64,000 nt of DNA from an uncultured Flavobacteriales bacterium. Lineage in GTDB: Bacteria; Bacteroidota; Bacteroidia; Palsa-965. A program made the position numbers and the translations under genes. Under the pieces are notes generated by a model, which was not told where the DNA came from, ran no database searches, and saw only the letters and a program-made list of their open reading frames with translations. The DNA lies in the NCBI GenBank assembly GCA_903873905.1, contig CAIQQJ010000040.1:1-64000 (forward strand), written 5' to 3'. Each line of letters opens with the position of its first letter. Position 1 is the first letter of the stretch. Positions 33,549-42,897 of the stretch are shown here, piece by piece.

Positions 33549-34541
33549 CTAAAGCATTTTTTTCTTCACCAAATATTCTGCAATCTGAATTGCATTGGTG
33601 GCTGCACCCTTTCTGAGATTATCGGAAACCACCCACATGTTGAGTGTTTTCGCTTGTGTTTCGTCTCGTCGAATTCTTCCCACAAACACATCGTCCTTTT
33701 CGTGCGCATGAATCAATGGCATTGGGTACTGTAAGTTTTTCACATCATCAATTACCGTAACTCCTTCGGCATTCTCCAAAATTTTTCTCAATTCAGTCAA
33801 ATCAAATTCATTTTCAAATTCAACATTTACCGACTCTGAATGTCCTCCCATTACAGGAATGCGAACTGTTGTAGCGGTCAATTGAATGGTGTCATCACGC
33901 ATGATTTTTTTTGTTTCATTCACCATTTTCATTTCTTCTTTCGTGTATCCATTTTCAAGAAACACATCAATATGGGGAATGGCGTTCATGTCAATCTGGT
34001 AAGCATAAGCCATTTCTCCTTTTATTCCATTGCGCTCATTCATCAATTGATCAACGGCCTTTTTTCCAGTGCCTGTAACCGATTGATACGTACTCACCAC
34101 TATTCTCTTGATCTTATATTTCTTGTGAAGCGGATTCAAGGCAACCACCAATTGTATTGTTGAACAATTTGGATTCGCAATGATTTTATCTTCCGCAGTC
34201 AGGGCGTCAGCATTAATTTCCGGAACAATTAATTTTTTAGTTGGATCCATTCTCCATGCGGAAGAATTATCAATGACGGTAATTCCTGCAGCAGCAAATT
34301 TCGGTGCCCACTCCAACGAAGTTCCTCCTCCCGCAGAGAACAGCGCAACCGCAGGTTTCATATCTATGGCAGTTTGAGCTGTCACAACTTTATATTTCTT
34401 GCCCTTGAAAACAATTTCCTTACCAGCAGATTTCTCCGATGCAACAGGAATTAATTCTGCAACTGGGAAATTTCGCTCTTCCAGTATTTGTAACATTTTT
34501 GTGCCAACCAATCCAGTGGCTCCTACGACTGCAACTTTCAT
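33549..34541 (-). CDS. asd: Aspartate-semialdehyde dehydrogenase
   Basis: Reduces aspartyl phosphate to aspartate semialdehyde with NADPH, a shared step to lysine/diaminopimelate, threonine, methionine and isoleucine. 330 residues, normal length. MKVAVVGATGLVGTKML is the NADP-binding motif; IANPNCSTIQ holds the catalytic Cys (~131); VRIPVMGGHSESV holds the catalytic His; VFVGRIRRDE and NLRKGAATNAIQ are further family signatures. Stand-alone gene, convergent with the preceding T9SS gene. No riboswitch is visible upstream; a GTACGAATTAC repeat fragment lies just before the start. Confidence 0.97.
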   Translation of the reverse strand: MKVAVVGATGLVGTKMLQILEERNFPVAELIPVASEKSAGKEIVFKGKKYKVVTAQTAIDMKPAVALFSAGGGTSLEWAPKFAAAGITVIDNSSAWRMDPTKKLIVPEINADALTAEDKIIANPNCSTIQLVVALNPLHKKYKIKRIVVSTYQSVTGTGKKAVDQLMNERNGIKGEMAYAYQIDMNAIPHIDVFLENGYTKEEMKMVNETKKIMRDDTIQLTATTVRIPVMGGHSESVNVEFENEFDLTELRKILENAEGVTVIDDVKNLQYPMPLIHAHEKDDVFVGRIRRDETQAKTLNMWVVSDNLRKGAATNAIQIAEYLVKKKML

Positions 34542-34774
34542 TTTTTGTACGAATTACTAATTTTTACAAATCAAAAAGCCCCTCCATTTTGGAAAGGCTT
34601 CTGCTATTATTTTTACATAATACACAGGCGACCCTTCCCTATTGGGCTGGTTTCTTTTCCTTGTGTTTCATGCCGCTGTACATGTGCGCAAAGATGGAAA
34701 TTTTTCGCTTCCAATCCATACAAATAGCAAACATTTGTTCATAGGAAATTGACAATCTGCTAGGTTGAATAACT

Positions 34775-34782
34775 TATCTTTA
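34775..34782 (+). promoter_or_regulatory. -7 box of the lamin-tail gene
   Basis: TATCTTTA. It rules out the TTG at 34765 as start and leaves GTG 34786 or ATG 34807. GAAATTGACA about 23 nt upstream could supply a -33 TTG. Confidence 0.45.
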
Positions 34783-34806
34783 CCCGTGATAAAAAATAAA
34801 AAGCAA

Positions 34807-37800
34807 ATGCTCTTCCGCTCAATTATCGTTTTACTCCTTGTGCTTTTTTCAGAAATGAAAATCAATGCACAAATCACGGATAATTTTTCCGACGGTGATT
34901 TTACCACCAATCCCACTTGGACTGGTGATGCTGCAGCCTATACTGTGAATGCTGGATTTCAATTGCAACTCAATGGTACAATTTCCGACACATCTTCCCT
35001 GTCGGTTCCAAGTACATATGTTGCAAATGCAGAATGGGATTTTTGGGTACGAGAAAATTTTGCGCCTTCGGATAACAACAACATGCGGATCTATCTTGTG
35101 TCGGATGTGGCATTTCTTCAAGGACCTGTGAATGGATATTATGTTCGACTAGGAGAAAATGGTTCATTCGACAGTGTTGACCTTTGGGAACAAAGTGGAA
35201 CAACACATACAAAAATCATTGATGGTGTAAATTCCCATTGTGCGGCTACAAATAATGTGTTGCGAATAAAAGTTACGCGTGACGCATCAGGAAATTGGAA
35301 TATGTTTTCCGACACTTTGGGTGGATACAATTACCAATCGGAAGGAACGACTTTTGATGCTACACACACAACTTCAAGTTACTTCGGAATTTTCAGCAAG
35401 TATACCGTCTCCAACATCACGAAATTTTATTATGATGATTTTTACGTTGGGCCTATTATCGTTGACGTTACAGCTCCAACTATTATTTCTGCAAGCGCAA
35501 TTTCAGGAAATCAACTTGATGTCATTTTTGATGAAAACGTAGATTTAGCAACTTCTCAAATTGCTTCAAATTATTCTGTGAATAATAGCATTGGTGTTCC
35601 AACTACGGCTGTTCGTGACGCTTCCAATCACGCACTCGTACACCTCACATTCGCAAGCAGTTTTGTAAGCGCGACAAATTATATTCTTACCGTTATCAAT
35701 GTTCAGGATCTGAATTTGAATGCCATCACAAGTGCAACAACAAATTTCACATACCTGCCGATTACTACACCGACCTTTCATGATGTTGTTATCAATGAAA
35801 TTTTTGCTGATCCTTCTCCTGTGGTAGGATTACCCAATACAGAGTTTGTTGAAATTTACAATCGCAGCACAGGAAATTTTGATTTGACTGGTTGGGCTTT
35901 TACCGATGGAACTTCCACAGGATCACTGCCAGCACACATTCTTGCAGCAGGAAATTATTTAATTCTTTGTGCAAATGCCGACACCGCACTTTTCTCTCCA
36001 TTCGGACCAACACTTGGAATTTCTGCATGGCCTTCACTGAATAATGCTGGTGATAATTTAAAAATTCTCGATGCTGCAAGTAATGCAATTGATTCTGTCA
36101 ACTACGCACTTTCTTGGTACCAGGATGCGGTAAAAGAAAATGGCGGTTGGACTTTGGAATTGATTAATCCGAATACTGGTGTTGGTTGTGCGGCTGCAGG
36201 AAACTGGATTGCCTCAGTAAATCCAGCAGGGGGAACTCCTGGAACAATTAATTCTGTTTTTAATAATTCTCCGGATGTAACTGGGCCAATTTTACAATCG
36301 GTAAGCGCTTTGGATAGTTTGCATATTGAATTATGTTTCAATGAGGCAATTGATCCAACATTATTATCAAACATTCTCAGTTATGTTATTAATCCAACAA
36401 TTGGAAATCCCGTTGCGTTGTTTTATGACACAACTACTATGCGCTGCGTTACATTGACGCTTGGAACAGCATTGACGAATAATTCCAGTTATCAGGTAGT
36501 GTTTTCCTCACTGACGGATTGTGCAGGAAATCTTGCCATTCCCAATTCAGGAATGTTCTCCTATCATCGTGTTGAACCTTTTGATATTGTCATCAATGAA
36601 ATTATGGCTGACCCAACTCCCGTCGTTCAGCTTCCAGATGCAGAATATATTGAATTGCATAACACCACACCCTACGGAATTTCTATTGACAACTGGTCCA
36701 TTACTGTTGGCTCAACAACACATATTTTACCAACTATCATTCTTCCTGCGGATAGTTTTGTTGTGCTCACCTCCACAACCGACGCGCCGTTTTTCACTGG
36801 AATAAATGTTGTGGGTGTTACAAGTTTTTCATCGCTCACAAATACGGGAGCGTCAATTACTATTCGAAATGAAAACGGAATGGTAATTCATACTGTCACT
36901 TATTCCGATTCGTGGTACCAAAATGCTGTTAAGAAAAATGGAGGATGGTCGCTTGAACAAATTGATCCGATGAACCCTTGTGGCGGCTCTTCGAATTGGA
37001 AAGCTTCCAATTCAAATTCAGGCGGAACTCCGGGAAGAAGAAATAGTATTGATGCTTCAAATGCTGATCTCATTAAACCACATTTACAACGTGTTTCGGT
37101 TTTGTCTGCTGACAGCATTCGTCTTTATTTTTCAGAGCCACTTGATAGTGCAAGTTTATCAACTGTTTTATTGTACACCATTGATCATAGCATTGGAAAT
37201 CCGATAAGCGTTCGTCCTATCGGTTCTGATTTTTCCCAATGTGATTTGAAACTTCCAACAGCAATTTCACAAGGAATTACTTACAACATTACTGTGAATG
37301 TTCAGATTTCGGATTGTGTTGGAAATAATCTTGACGTTCCTAATTCCGCACTTTTTGCATTGCCACAATCGGCGGTTGCAGGTGACCTTGTCATTAACGA
37401 AGTTTTGTTTGATCCGAATAATGGAGGTGTTGATTTTGTAGAGATTTATAACAAGTCGCAAAAGGTTATTGACTTGAAATATATTGTACTCAGTTCACAG
37501 GATACAATTCTAAATACATTGACAGAATTAAATGTTGTGGCTCCAGAAGGATATTTGCTTTTCCCAAATCAATACCTCGTTCTGAGTGAAAGTGGCGCAA
37601 CAGTGAAATTACAATATCCAATTCCTACTGACCTTGATCGATGTCTCGATATGGCTTCCATTCCTGCAATGAATGTGAGCGGTGATATAGTAGTTCTTTC
37701 CGATACCGGATTTCACATTATTGATCGCTTGGTTTATTTGCCGACATGGCATTTCCCATTATTACAAATTACAAAAGGTGTTTCACTCGAAAGAATTGAT

Positions 37801-38229
37801 TTCAATCGTGCAACACTAGATCAAACAAATTGGCATTCCGCTTCCCAAACAGTTGGATTCGCAACACCGACGCAACAGAATTCAGAATACAATCCGAGTG
37901 GCGCAGACGATGGTGCAGTTTCAATTACCGAACAACTCTTTTCTCCCGATGGTGATGGATTCAATGATGTTGTAAATATTGATTACAATTTTACTGATCC
38001 GGGATATGTTGCAAGCATTGTCATTTATGATTCACGCGGAAGATTAGTGCGAACATTAATTCACAGTGAATTGCTTGGAACTGAAAAAGGAGCTTTCTCT
38101 TGGGATGGCACAATGGATGATCGCACAAAGGCACGAGTCGGCGCTTATGTAATTTACTTCGAAGTGATTTCTACGGACGGCAAGGTGAAAAAATACAAAC
38201 GTTCCTGTGTTTTGGCGGCAAAATTTTAA
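34807..38229 (+). CDS. Lamin-tail-domain adhesin with a FlgD/CHU_C-like C-terminus
   Basis: 1140 residues from the ATG at 34807 (signal peptide MLFRSIIVLLLVLFSEMKINAQ). N-terminal ~200 residues are concanavalin-like (ITDNFSDGDFTTNPTWTGD). Then three lamin-tail domains (DVVINEIFADPSPVVGLPNTEFVEIYN, DIVINEIMADPTPVVQLP, DLVINEVLFDPNNGGVDFVEIYN) alternate with SbsA/Big_5-like units (PTIISASAISGNQLDVIFDENVD). The end (ITEQLFSPDGDGFNDVVNIDY ... GRLVRTL ... FSWDGTMDD) is a FlgD-Ig/CHU_C-type domain used in T9SS export. Bacterial lamin-tail domains often occur in secreted nucleases or adhesins; no nuclease domain is seen here. Probably a surface protein. Confidence 0.87.
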   Translation: MLFRSIIVLLLVLFSEMKINAQITDNFSDGDFTTNPTWTGDAAAYTVNAGFQLQLNGTISDTSSLSVPSTYVANAEWDFWVRENFAPSDNNNMRIYLVSDVAFLQGPVNGYYVRLGENGSFDSVDLWEQSGTTHTKIIDGVNSHCAATNNVLRIKVTRDASGNWNMFSDTLGGYNYQSEGTTFDATHTTSSYFGIFSKYTVSNITKFYYDDFYVGPIIVDVTAPTIISASAISGNQLDVIFDENVDLATSQIASNYSVNNSIGVPTTAVRDASNHALVHLTFASSFVSATNYILTVINVQDLNLNAITSATTNFTYLPITTPTFHDVVINEIFADPSPVVGLPNTEFVEIYNRSTGNFDLTGWAFTDGTSTGSLPAHILAAGNYLILCANADTALFSPFGPTLGISAWPSLNNAGDNLKILDAASNAIDSVNYALSWYQDAVKENGGWTLELINPNTGVGCAAAGNWIASVNPAGGTPGTINSVFNNSPDVTGPILQSVSALDSLHIELCFNEAIDPTLLSNILSYVINPTIGNPVALFYDTTTMRCVTLTLGTALTNNSSYQVVFSSLTDCAGNLAIPNSGMFSYHRVEPFDIVINEIMADPTPVVQLPDAEYIELHNTTPYGISIDNWSITVGSTTHILPTIILPADSFVVLTSTTDAPFFTGINVVGVTSFSSLTNTGASITIRNENGMVIHTVTYSDSWYQNAVKKNGGWSLEQIDPMNPCGGSSNWKASNSNSGGTPGRRNSIDASNADLIKPHLQRVSVLSADSIRLYFSEPLDSASLSTVLLYTIDHSIGNPISVRPIGSDFSQCDLKLPTAISQGITYNITVNVQISDCVGNNLDVPNSALFALPQSAVAGDLVINEVLFDPNNGGVDFVEIYNKSQKVIDLKYIVLSSQDTILNTLTELNVVAPEGYLLFPNQYLVLSESGATVKLQYPIPTDLDRCLDMASIPAMNVSGDIVVLSDTGFHIIDRLVYLPTWHFPLLQITKGVSLERIDFNRATLDQTNWHSASQTVGFATPTQQNSEYNPSGADDGAVSITEQLFSPDGDGFNDVVNIDYNFTDPGYVASIVIYDSRGRLVRTLIHSELLGTEKGAFSWDGTMDDRTKARVGAYVIYFEVISTDGKVKKYKRSCVLAAKF

Positions 38230-38325
38230 TTTGAAATAATATGATGAAGTGCATTTTGACCACAAGTTGAATTTTCTACATTTGTCTTTCGAAAAATCCT
38301 TTTACACACACTAAAAACAATCCTC

Positions 38326-38961
38326 ATGGTAACCAAAAATTCAGGAATAATTATTGGAATTGCACTTTTTTCATTTGTAACCTTTTCTTCTTGCGGAGGA
38401 ATGTTCAGCAAAGGCGCGTCCGATTCAACAGCCATTAAGGCTGCTATTGAAAAAGCGCTTGCTGCAGACGTTACCGAAATTACCGTTGATAGCGGCGGAT
38501 ATATGATGAGCATCCCAAAACACCTTAAGGTTGCAACAACATTGAACGAAGAGGCTTCATTGCAATACCAAGATATTTACAAAGAACTTTATGTCATTGT
38601 TATTGATGAAGCAAAAACAGATTTCATTAAAACATTTTCAGATGAATCTATCAATGAATACGATGACAAGCTGACACCGGAAAAAAACTACCGAATTGTA
38701 CAGATGAAATCGATGAAAGAGAAATTGACAATGAAAGCTGAGCCTACCATCAAAAAAACAACCATCAATGGACTTGATGCTGAGATTGTAGATTTCACTG
38801 GAAGTGTTGAAGGAATTGAATCTGATATTTATTACAAACTCGCTTTCGTTGAAGGAACAAAACAAATGTACATGGTGATGACCTGGACTCTTGATTCCGA
38901 CAAGAATGCAAATATGGAAGAGATAGATGCCATGATTGCATCATTCAAATTGAAAAAATAA
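38326..38961 (+). CDS. Hypothetical lipoprotein
   Basis: 211 residues with a lipoprotein signal (GIIIGIALFSFVTFSSCGG, lipobox FSSC, Cys ~26). The mature part has a strand-turn pattern (YMMSIPKHLKVATTLNEEASLQYQDIYKELYVIVIDEAK, AEIVDFTGSVEGIESDIYYKLAFVEGTKQMYMVMTWT), similar in style to periplasmic PsbP/DcrB-like stress lipoproteins. No firm family is recognised. Single gene with its own terminator. Confidence 0.6.
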   Translation: MVTKNSGIIIGIALFSFVTFSSCGGMFSKGASDSTAIKAAIEKALAADVTEITVDSGGYMMSIPKHLKVATTLNEEASLQYQDIYKELYVIVIDEAKTDFIKTFSDESINEYDDKLTPEKNYRIVQMKSMKEKLTMKAEPTIKKTTINGLDAEIVDFTGSVEGIESDIYYKLAFVEGTKQMYMVMTWTLDSDKNANMEEIDAMIASFKLKK

Positions 38962-38979
38962 ATTGCTTATAAATTTTTT

Positions 38980-39017
38980 AAATACCCATTTCAGCCTGTC
39001 TGAAATGGGTATTTTTA
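38980..39017 (+). terminator. Rho-independent terminator
   Basis: AAATACCCATTTCAG pairs perfectly with CTGAAATGGGTATTT around CCTGT, then TTATTG. Confidence 0.85.
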
Positions 39018-39129
39018 TTGAACAAAATCATGAGCCATATCACAAAACAACCCTTCTTCACCTAGAAAAGTTGTTGAAAACCATGTTGAAATGACCAATG
39101 GGCAGAGAGAAATAAACTCTTTTGATACT

Positions 39130-39137
39130 TATCTTTG
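39130..39137 (+). promoter_or_regulatory. -7 box of the enoyl-CoA hydratase gene
   Basis: TATCTTTG, an exact match. It rules out the ATG at 39091 as start and leaves ATG 39163 or 39208. Confidence 0.5.
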
Positions 39138-39207
39138 CTCGAACGAAAAAAATCTACCAAAAATGAATTCTTCCACGTTAGCAGAAATCGATACAACAAC
39201 CGAACTA

Positions 39208-39987
39208 ATGACATTTCAGACCTTACTTACTTCACTCGAAAACGGAATTTTTACAATAACCGTCAATCGACCTGACAAATTGAATGCGCTGAACAAAGCA
39301 ACACTCGAGGACCTGAGTAATGCACTTGCTGAAGCAAAATCAAATAATGACATTAAAGGAATCATCATCACCGGTTCGGGAGAAAAAGCTTTTGTAGCTG
39401 GTGCCGACATTTCTGAATTCGCGCAGCTTGATTCAAAAGCAGGAGTTGCTTTTGCTGCAAAAGGCCAAGCGATTTATAAGGAAATTGAAAATTGTCCAAA
39501 ACCAATTATTGCAGCCGTAAATGGTTTTGCGCTTGGTGGTGGATGTGAATTGGCAATGGCTTGTCACATGCGTATTGCTTCTGATAAAGCGAAATTTGGT
39601 CAGCCTGAAGTTAGTCTTGGACTCATCCCAGGTTATGGCGGAACACAACGTTTGACGCAGCACATTGGCAGAGGAAGAGCAACAGAATTATTGATGACTG
39701 GTGATATCATCAACGCGAGTGATGCTTACCGTGTTGGTCTTTGCAATTATCTCGTTACACCAGAAGAGTTGATTCCAAAATGCACAGAAATTCTTACAAG
39801 AATCATTTCCAAAGCACCATTCGCAGTTGCTGAAATTGTGAAATGTGTGGATGCGCATTACACCGATGGTGTTGATGGATTCAAAGTGGAAGTACAATCA
39901 TTCGGAGCTTGCTGCGATACTGACGATTTCAAAGAAGGTTCAACAGCATTCCTTGCAAAAAGAAAACCTGTTTTTACAGGAAAATAA
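39208..39987 (+). CDS. Enoyl-CoA hydratase/isomerase (crotonase) family
   Basis: 259 residues from the ATG at 39208, the family's usual length; ATG 39163 would add 15 residues without homology. VNRPDKLNALNKATLEDL, ITGSGEKAFVAGADISEFAQL (first oxyanion-hole part), ALGGGCELAMACHMRIAS (second part) and GQPEVSLGLIPGYGGTQRL with the catalytic Glu pattern are all present. It hydrates trans-2-enoyl-CoA in fatty-acid breakdown or a related pathway; (R)/crotonyl specificity cannot be told. No other beta-oxidation gene is adjacent. Confidence 0.93.
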   Translation: MTFQTLLTSLENGIFTITVNRPDKLNALNKATLEDLSNALAEAKSNNDIKGIIITGSGEKAFVAGADISEFAQLDSKAGVAFAAKGQAIYKEIENCPKPIIAAVNGFALGGGCELAMACHMRIASDKAKFGQPEVSLGLIPGYGGTQRLTQHIGRGRATELLMTGDIINASDAYRVGLCNYLVTPEELIPKCTEILTRIISKAPFAVAEIVKCVDAHYTDGVDGFKVEVQSFGACCDTDDFKEGSTAFLAKRKPVFTGK

Positions 39988-40044
39988 TTCTTCGCTCGAG
40001 CCAATTGCTCATTCGAGGATTTTATATTTGAAAATTATTGCAAT

Positions 40045-40080
40045 AAAAAACCGCCTCCAATTTGGAAGCGGTTTTTTATT
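40045..40080. terminator. Bidirectional terminator
   Basis: AAAAAACCGC pairs with GCGGTTTTTT, with an inner TCC/GGA stem. A-run on one side and T-run on the other, between two convergent genes. Confidence 0.85.
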
Positions 40081-40100
40081 TGATATTCTTATTCTATCTA

Positions 40101-40595
40101 CTAAAGATCCTTCAAGAATTCCTTTGATTCGTCTTTATCAAAGAAGAAACTCAATCCTTGATATTTAATAATAAAATCACGTAGCTCTTGAGAAGAAGAA
40201 AACTCTTCGGTGATATTATCGGTTAAGCCTTTTATCTGGCAACGACCATCCATCATTTTCAATTGGTAGATGTAGTATTTATGTACTGTTTCTGCGTCAT
40301 CATATTTACTTACCTCATACAAATTCAAATATTTTCCATCTCCAACTTTTGAAATGAAACCAACATAATTTGTGGTATCGCTGCCTCTTTTGGAAATGTT
40401 GTACATATTTCCATCGAGCGTGATGATGTATTTGTATTCGTGCTTATCGTCGCTGCGATCTTCCCAAGAACCTTTTAGGGTTTTGTCAATAATGGCATTA
40501 GAGACATTGTCTACCGGATAAGGGGATTCATAAGGACAGCCCATAAAAATGAGACTGAGAACGCCGAAGAGGACGGCCAATTTTACTGATTTCAT
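40101..40595 (-). CDS. Hypothetical lipoprotein
   Basis: 164 residues. Signal MKSVKLAVLFGVLSLIFMGC with the lipobox Cys at residue 20, followed by PYESPYPVDNVSNAIIDKTLKGSWEDRSDDKHEYKYIITLDG. The 'L-x-G-x-W' start suggests a lipocalin-like small barrel. The C-terminus (GLSFFFDKDESKEFLKDL) is conserved-looking but unrecognised. Inner- or outer-membrane anchored; function unknown. Confidence 0.6.
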   Translation of the reverse strand: MKSVKLAVLFGVLSLIFMGCPYESPYPVDNVSNAIIDKTLKGSWEDRSDDKHEYKYIITLDGNMYNISKRGSDTTNYVGFISKVGDGKYLNLYEVSKYDDAETVHKYYIYQLKMMDGRCQIKGLTDNITEEFSSSQELRDFIIKYQGLSFFFDKDESKEFLKDL

Positions 40596-40850
40596 TTGTT
40601 TTGGTTTAGGTTATTGGAACAAATTTAAAATTAATTCTTTCTTCATTTACGCGAGCAAATTGATAAAAGTCTGCGCGTATCCTTGAAAATGGAGGCTGAT
40701 TTACAATTAAAATGCATTATTCCCATTGTTTGACTCCCACCTCCGCTCATTTGATTCCCACACTTCTAGCGATGTTAACCCTTGAACGTGCATAAAAAGC
40801 GTTAAACCTGTAAAATGATGCTTCTTTTAATGGCAATTTCACAGTTCAAT

Positions 40851-42365
40851 ATGAGTGGAAGTCCTCTGAAGAAACTGGCAGGTCAAACTGCAATGTATGG
40901 TCTGCCTACAATTGGTGGGAGGATGTTGAATTATGCGCTTGTTCCGTTCTTCACTTACATTTTTGGGAAACCTGCAGACTTCGGATTGAATGTTGAGTTT
41001 TTCGCCTACATCTCCTTCTTGAATATTCTTTTCACCTATGGAATGGAAACAGCGTTATTCAATTTTTCAATTGCTGAAAGCGACAAGAACATGGTTTACT
41101 CCACCACACTTCGTTCGCTGGTAATTTCAACGTTTGCATTGAGCATTCCTTTTGTTTTTTTCTCGAATGACCTGGCAAATCTTTTGCGTTATCCTGGCCA
41201 TGCCGATTTTATCTGGTGGGCAATTCTCATTGTTGGAACAGATGCAATTGCCGCCATTCCATTTGCAAAACTCCGTCAGGAAAATAAGGCGCGAAGATTT
41301 GCCACCATCAAAATGATAAACATTTCCCTCAATGTCATTCTCAATTTGTTTTTCATCGGCGCCTGCAAATATTATTTTGAAAAAGATCCAAGTTCTATTC
41401 TTGGAAAACTTTACAATCCGGAAATTGGAATTGGGTATGCCTTCATCGCACAACTTGCTGCCAACCTTTTCTCCTTGATTTTGCTTTCCCCTGAACTTTC
41501 GCGAATCCGTTATGGTTTTGATTTCCCTATGTGGAAACGTATGATGAATTATTCTCTTCCCTTACTCATTGTTGGTTTCGGAGGGATGGTGAATGAAACC
41601 ATGGACCGAATTCTAATAAAATATCTTTTACCTCAAAACATTGCGGAAACCCAAGTTGGTATTTACGGTGCATGTTATAAAATTTCAATTCTCATGACCT
41701 TGTTTGTCATGGCCTTTCGTTACGCGGCCGAGCCCTTTTTCTTTGCACGACAAAAAGACAAGGATGCTCATTTACTTTATGGGAAAGTGATGACCTATTT
41801 TGTGATTTTCTGTTTGATTATTTTTCTGGGAACAACCATGAATATTTCTTGGATAAAATATTTTGTTGGAAAGGAATACCGCTCAGGACTTCCTGTTGTG
41901 CCAATATTATTGCTTGCAAATTTATTTTTGGGAATGTACTTTAATCTTTCCATTTGGTATAAACTCACAGGTAGAACAAAATTTGGAATGTGGATTACGC
42001 TAGTCGGCGCTGCAATCACTTTGATCTTGAATTTTCTTTGGATTCCATCTTCCAATATTTATGTTGGCGGCTTCATGGGCTCCGCATGGGCAACATTAAT
42101 TTGTTACTCTTCGATGATGGTCATTTCGTATTTCATCGGACAAAAATATTATCATGTGGATTATGATGTAGCGCGCATACTCGGATACTTGGGATTTGCA
42201 ATTGCGCTATTCTTTATTGGCACGTTCATCAACACAAATTCCATTTTGCTGGATTTGCTTCTCAAAAACACATTGCTCTTGGTTTATCTTGTGGTGATCA
42301 TGTTTGTTGAAAAACCATTAAAGATGATGCGCAAGTCCTCTTCTGAAATAAACCCAAATCCCTAA
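40851..42365 (+). CDS. Polysaccharide flippase (Wzx/MOP-type exporter)
   Basis: 504 residues with about 12-14 membrane helices. The opening SGSPLKKLAGQTAMYGLPTIGGRMLNYALVPFFTYIFG is typical of Bacteroidota 'lipopolysaccharide biosynthesis' flippases of the MOP superfamily, which move lipid-linked glycans across the inner membrane. The upstream ATG at 40815 adds 12 residues and is less likely. It is followed by dut (18 bp) and the nucleotidyltransferase, an envelope-related run that I recall as conserved in the phylum. Confidence 0.9.
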   Translation: MSGSPLKKLAGQTAMYGLPTIGGRMLNYALVPFFTYIFGKPADFGLNVEFFAYISFLNILFTYGMETALFNFSIAESDKNMVYSTTLRSLVISTFALSIPFVFFSNDLANLLRYPGHADFIWWAILIVGTDAIAAIPFAKLRQENKARRFATIKMINISLNVILNLFFIGACKYYFEKDPSSILGKLYNPEIGIGYAFIAQLAANLFSLILLSPELSRIRYGFDFPMWKRMMNYSLPLLIVGFGGMVNETMDRILIKYLLPQNIAETQVGIYGACYKISILMTLFVMAFRYAAEPFFFARQKDKDAHLLYGKVMTYFVIFCLIIFLGTTMNISWIKYFVGKEYRSGLPVVPILLLANLFLGMYFNLSIWYKLTGRTKFGMWITLVGAAITLILNFLWIPSSNIYVGGFMGSAWATLICYSSMMVISYFIGQKYYHVDYDVARILGYLGFAIALFFIGTFINTNSILLDLLLKNTLLLVYLVVIMFVEKPLKMMRKSSSEINPNP

Positions 42366-42371
42366 AAACCG

Positions 42372-42379
42372 TACCTTCG
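42372..42379 (+). promoter_or_regulatory. Possible -7 box of dut
   Basis: TACCTTCG, 4 nt before the ATG, in the short gap after the flippase stop. A weaker match to the consensus. Confidence 0.3.
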
Positions 42380-42383
42380 AAGG

Positions 42384-42821
42384 ATGCTGAAAATTCCTGT
42401 AATAAATCGATCAAAACATGCGCTGCCCGAGTATGCAACGCCTCTTTCTGCCGGCCTAGATATGCGCGCAAATCTTGACGAGTCAATAATTCTGAAACCA
42501 TTAGAACGCGCCATGATTCCTACCGGATTGTTCATCGAACTTCCCGAAGGATTCGAAGCGCAAGTTCGTCCAAGAAGTGGGCTTGCCGCAAAAAATGGAA
42601 TTTCTGTTCTTAATTCACCAGGAACAATTGATGCCGATTATCGCGGAGAAATAAAAGTCATTCTCGTAAATCTTTCCAATGATCTATTCATTATCGAGGA
42701 CGGAGAACGCGTTGCACAATTGATTGTTGCCAAACACGAACGTGTTGATTGGATTCCATCCGAAGAACTTGGATCAAGCGAAAGAGGAAGTGGTGGATTC
42801 GGAAGTACTGGAACAAAATAA
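42384..42821 (+). CDS. dut: dUTP diphosphatase
   Basis: Hydrolyses dUTP to dUMP, keeping uracil out of DNA; cytoplasmic trimer. 145 residues. All five dUTPase motifs can be read: AGLDMRANL (1), [11 protein letters not shown] (2), [17 protein letters not shown] (3, catalytic Asp), [10 protein letters not shown] (4) and the P-loop-like [10 protein letters not shown] (5). It sits between the flippase and the nucleotidyltransferase genes. Confidence 0.97.
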   Translation: MLKIPVINRSKHALPEYATPLSAGLDMRANLDESIILKPLERAMIPTGLFIELPEGFEAQVRPRSGLAAKNGISVLNSPGTIDADYRGEIKVILVNLSNDLFIIEDGERVAQLIVAKHERVDWIPSEELGSSERGSGGFGSTGTK

Positions 42822-42897
42822 ATTGTGGTGTGTACTTTGTGCACAAAGCACGAACCACACATGAGAAAAAATTAATTCGAAAAATAGTATTACTGCG

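Noticed and set aside
34542-34806. Riboswitch upstream of asd
   Set aside because: I looked for a lysine-riboswitch-like fold in the gap; only a repeat fragment and a weak hairpin (AAGCC/GGCTT) are present.
40725-40790. Two TTTGA(C/T)TCCCAC words as a possible operator or CRISPR
   Set aside because: Only two short copies with no dyad symmetry and no third unit; could be chance.
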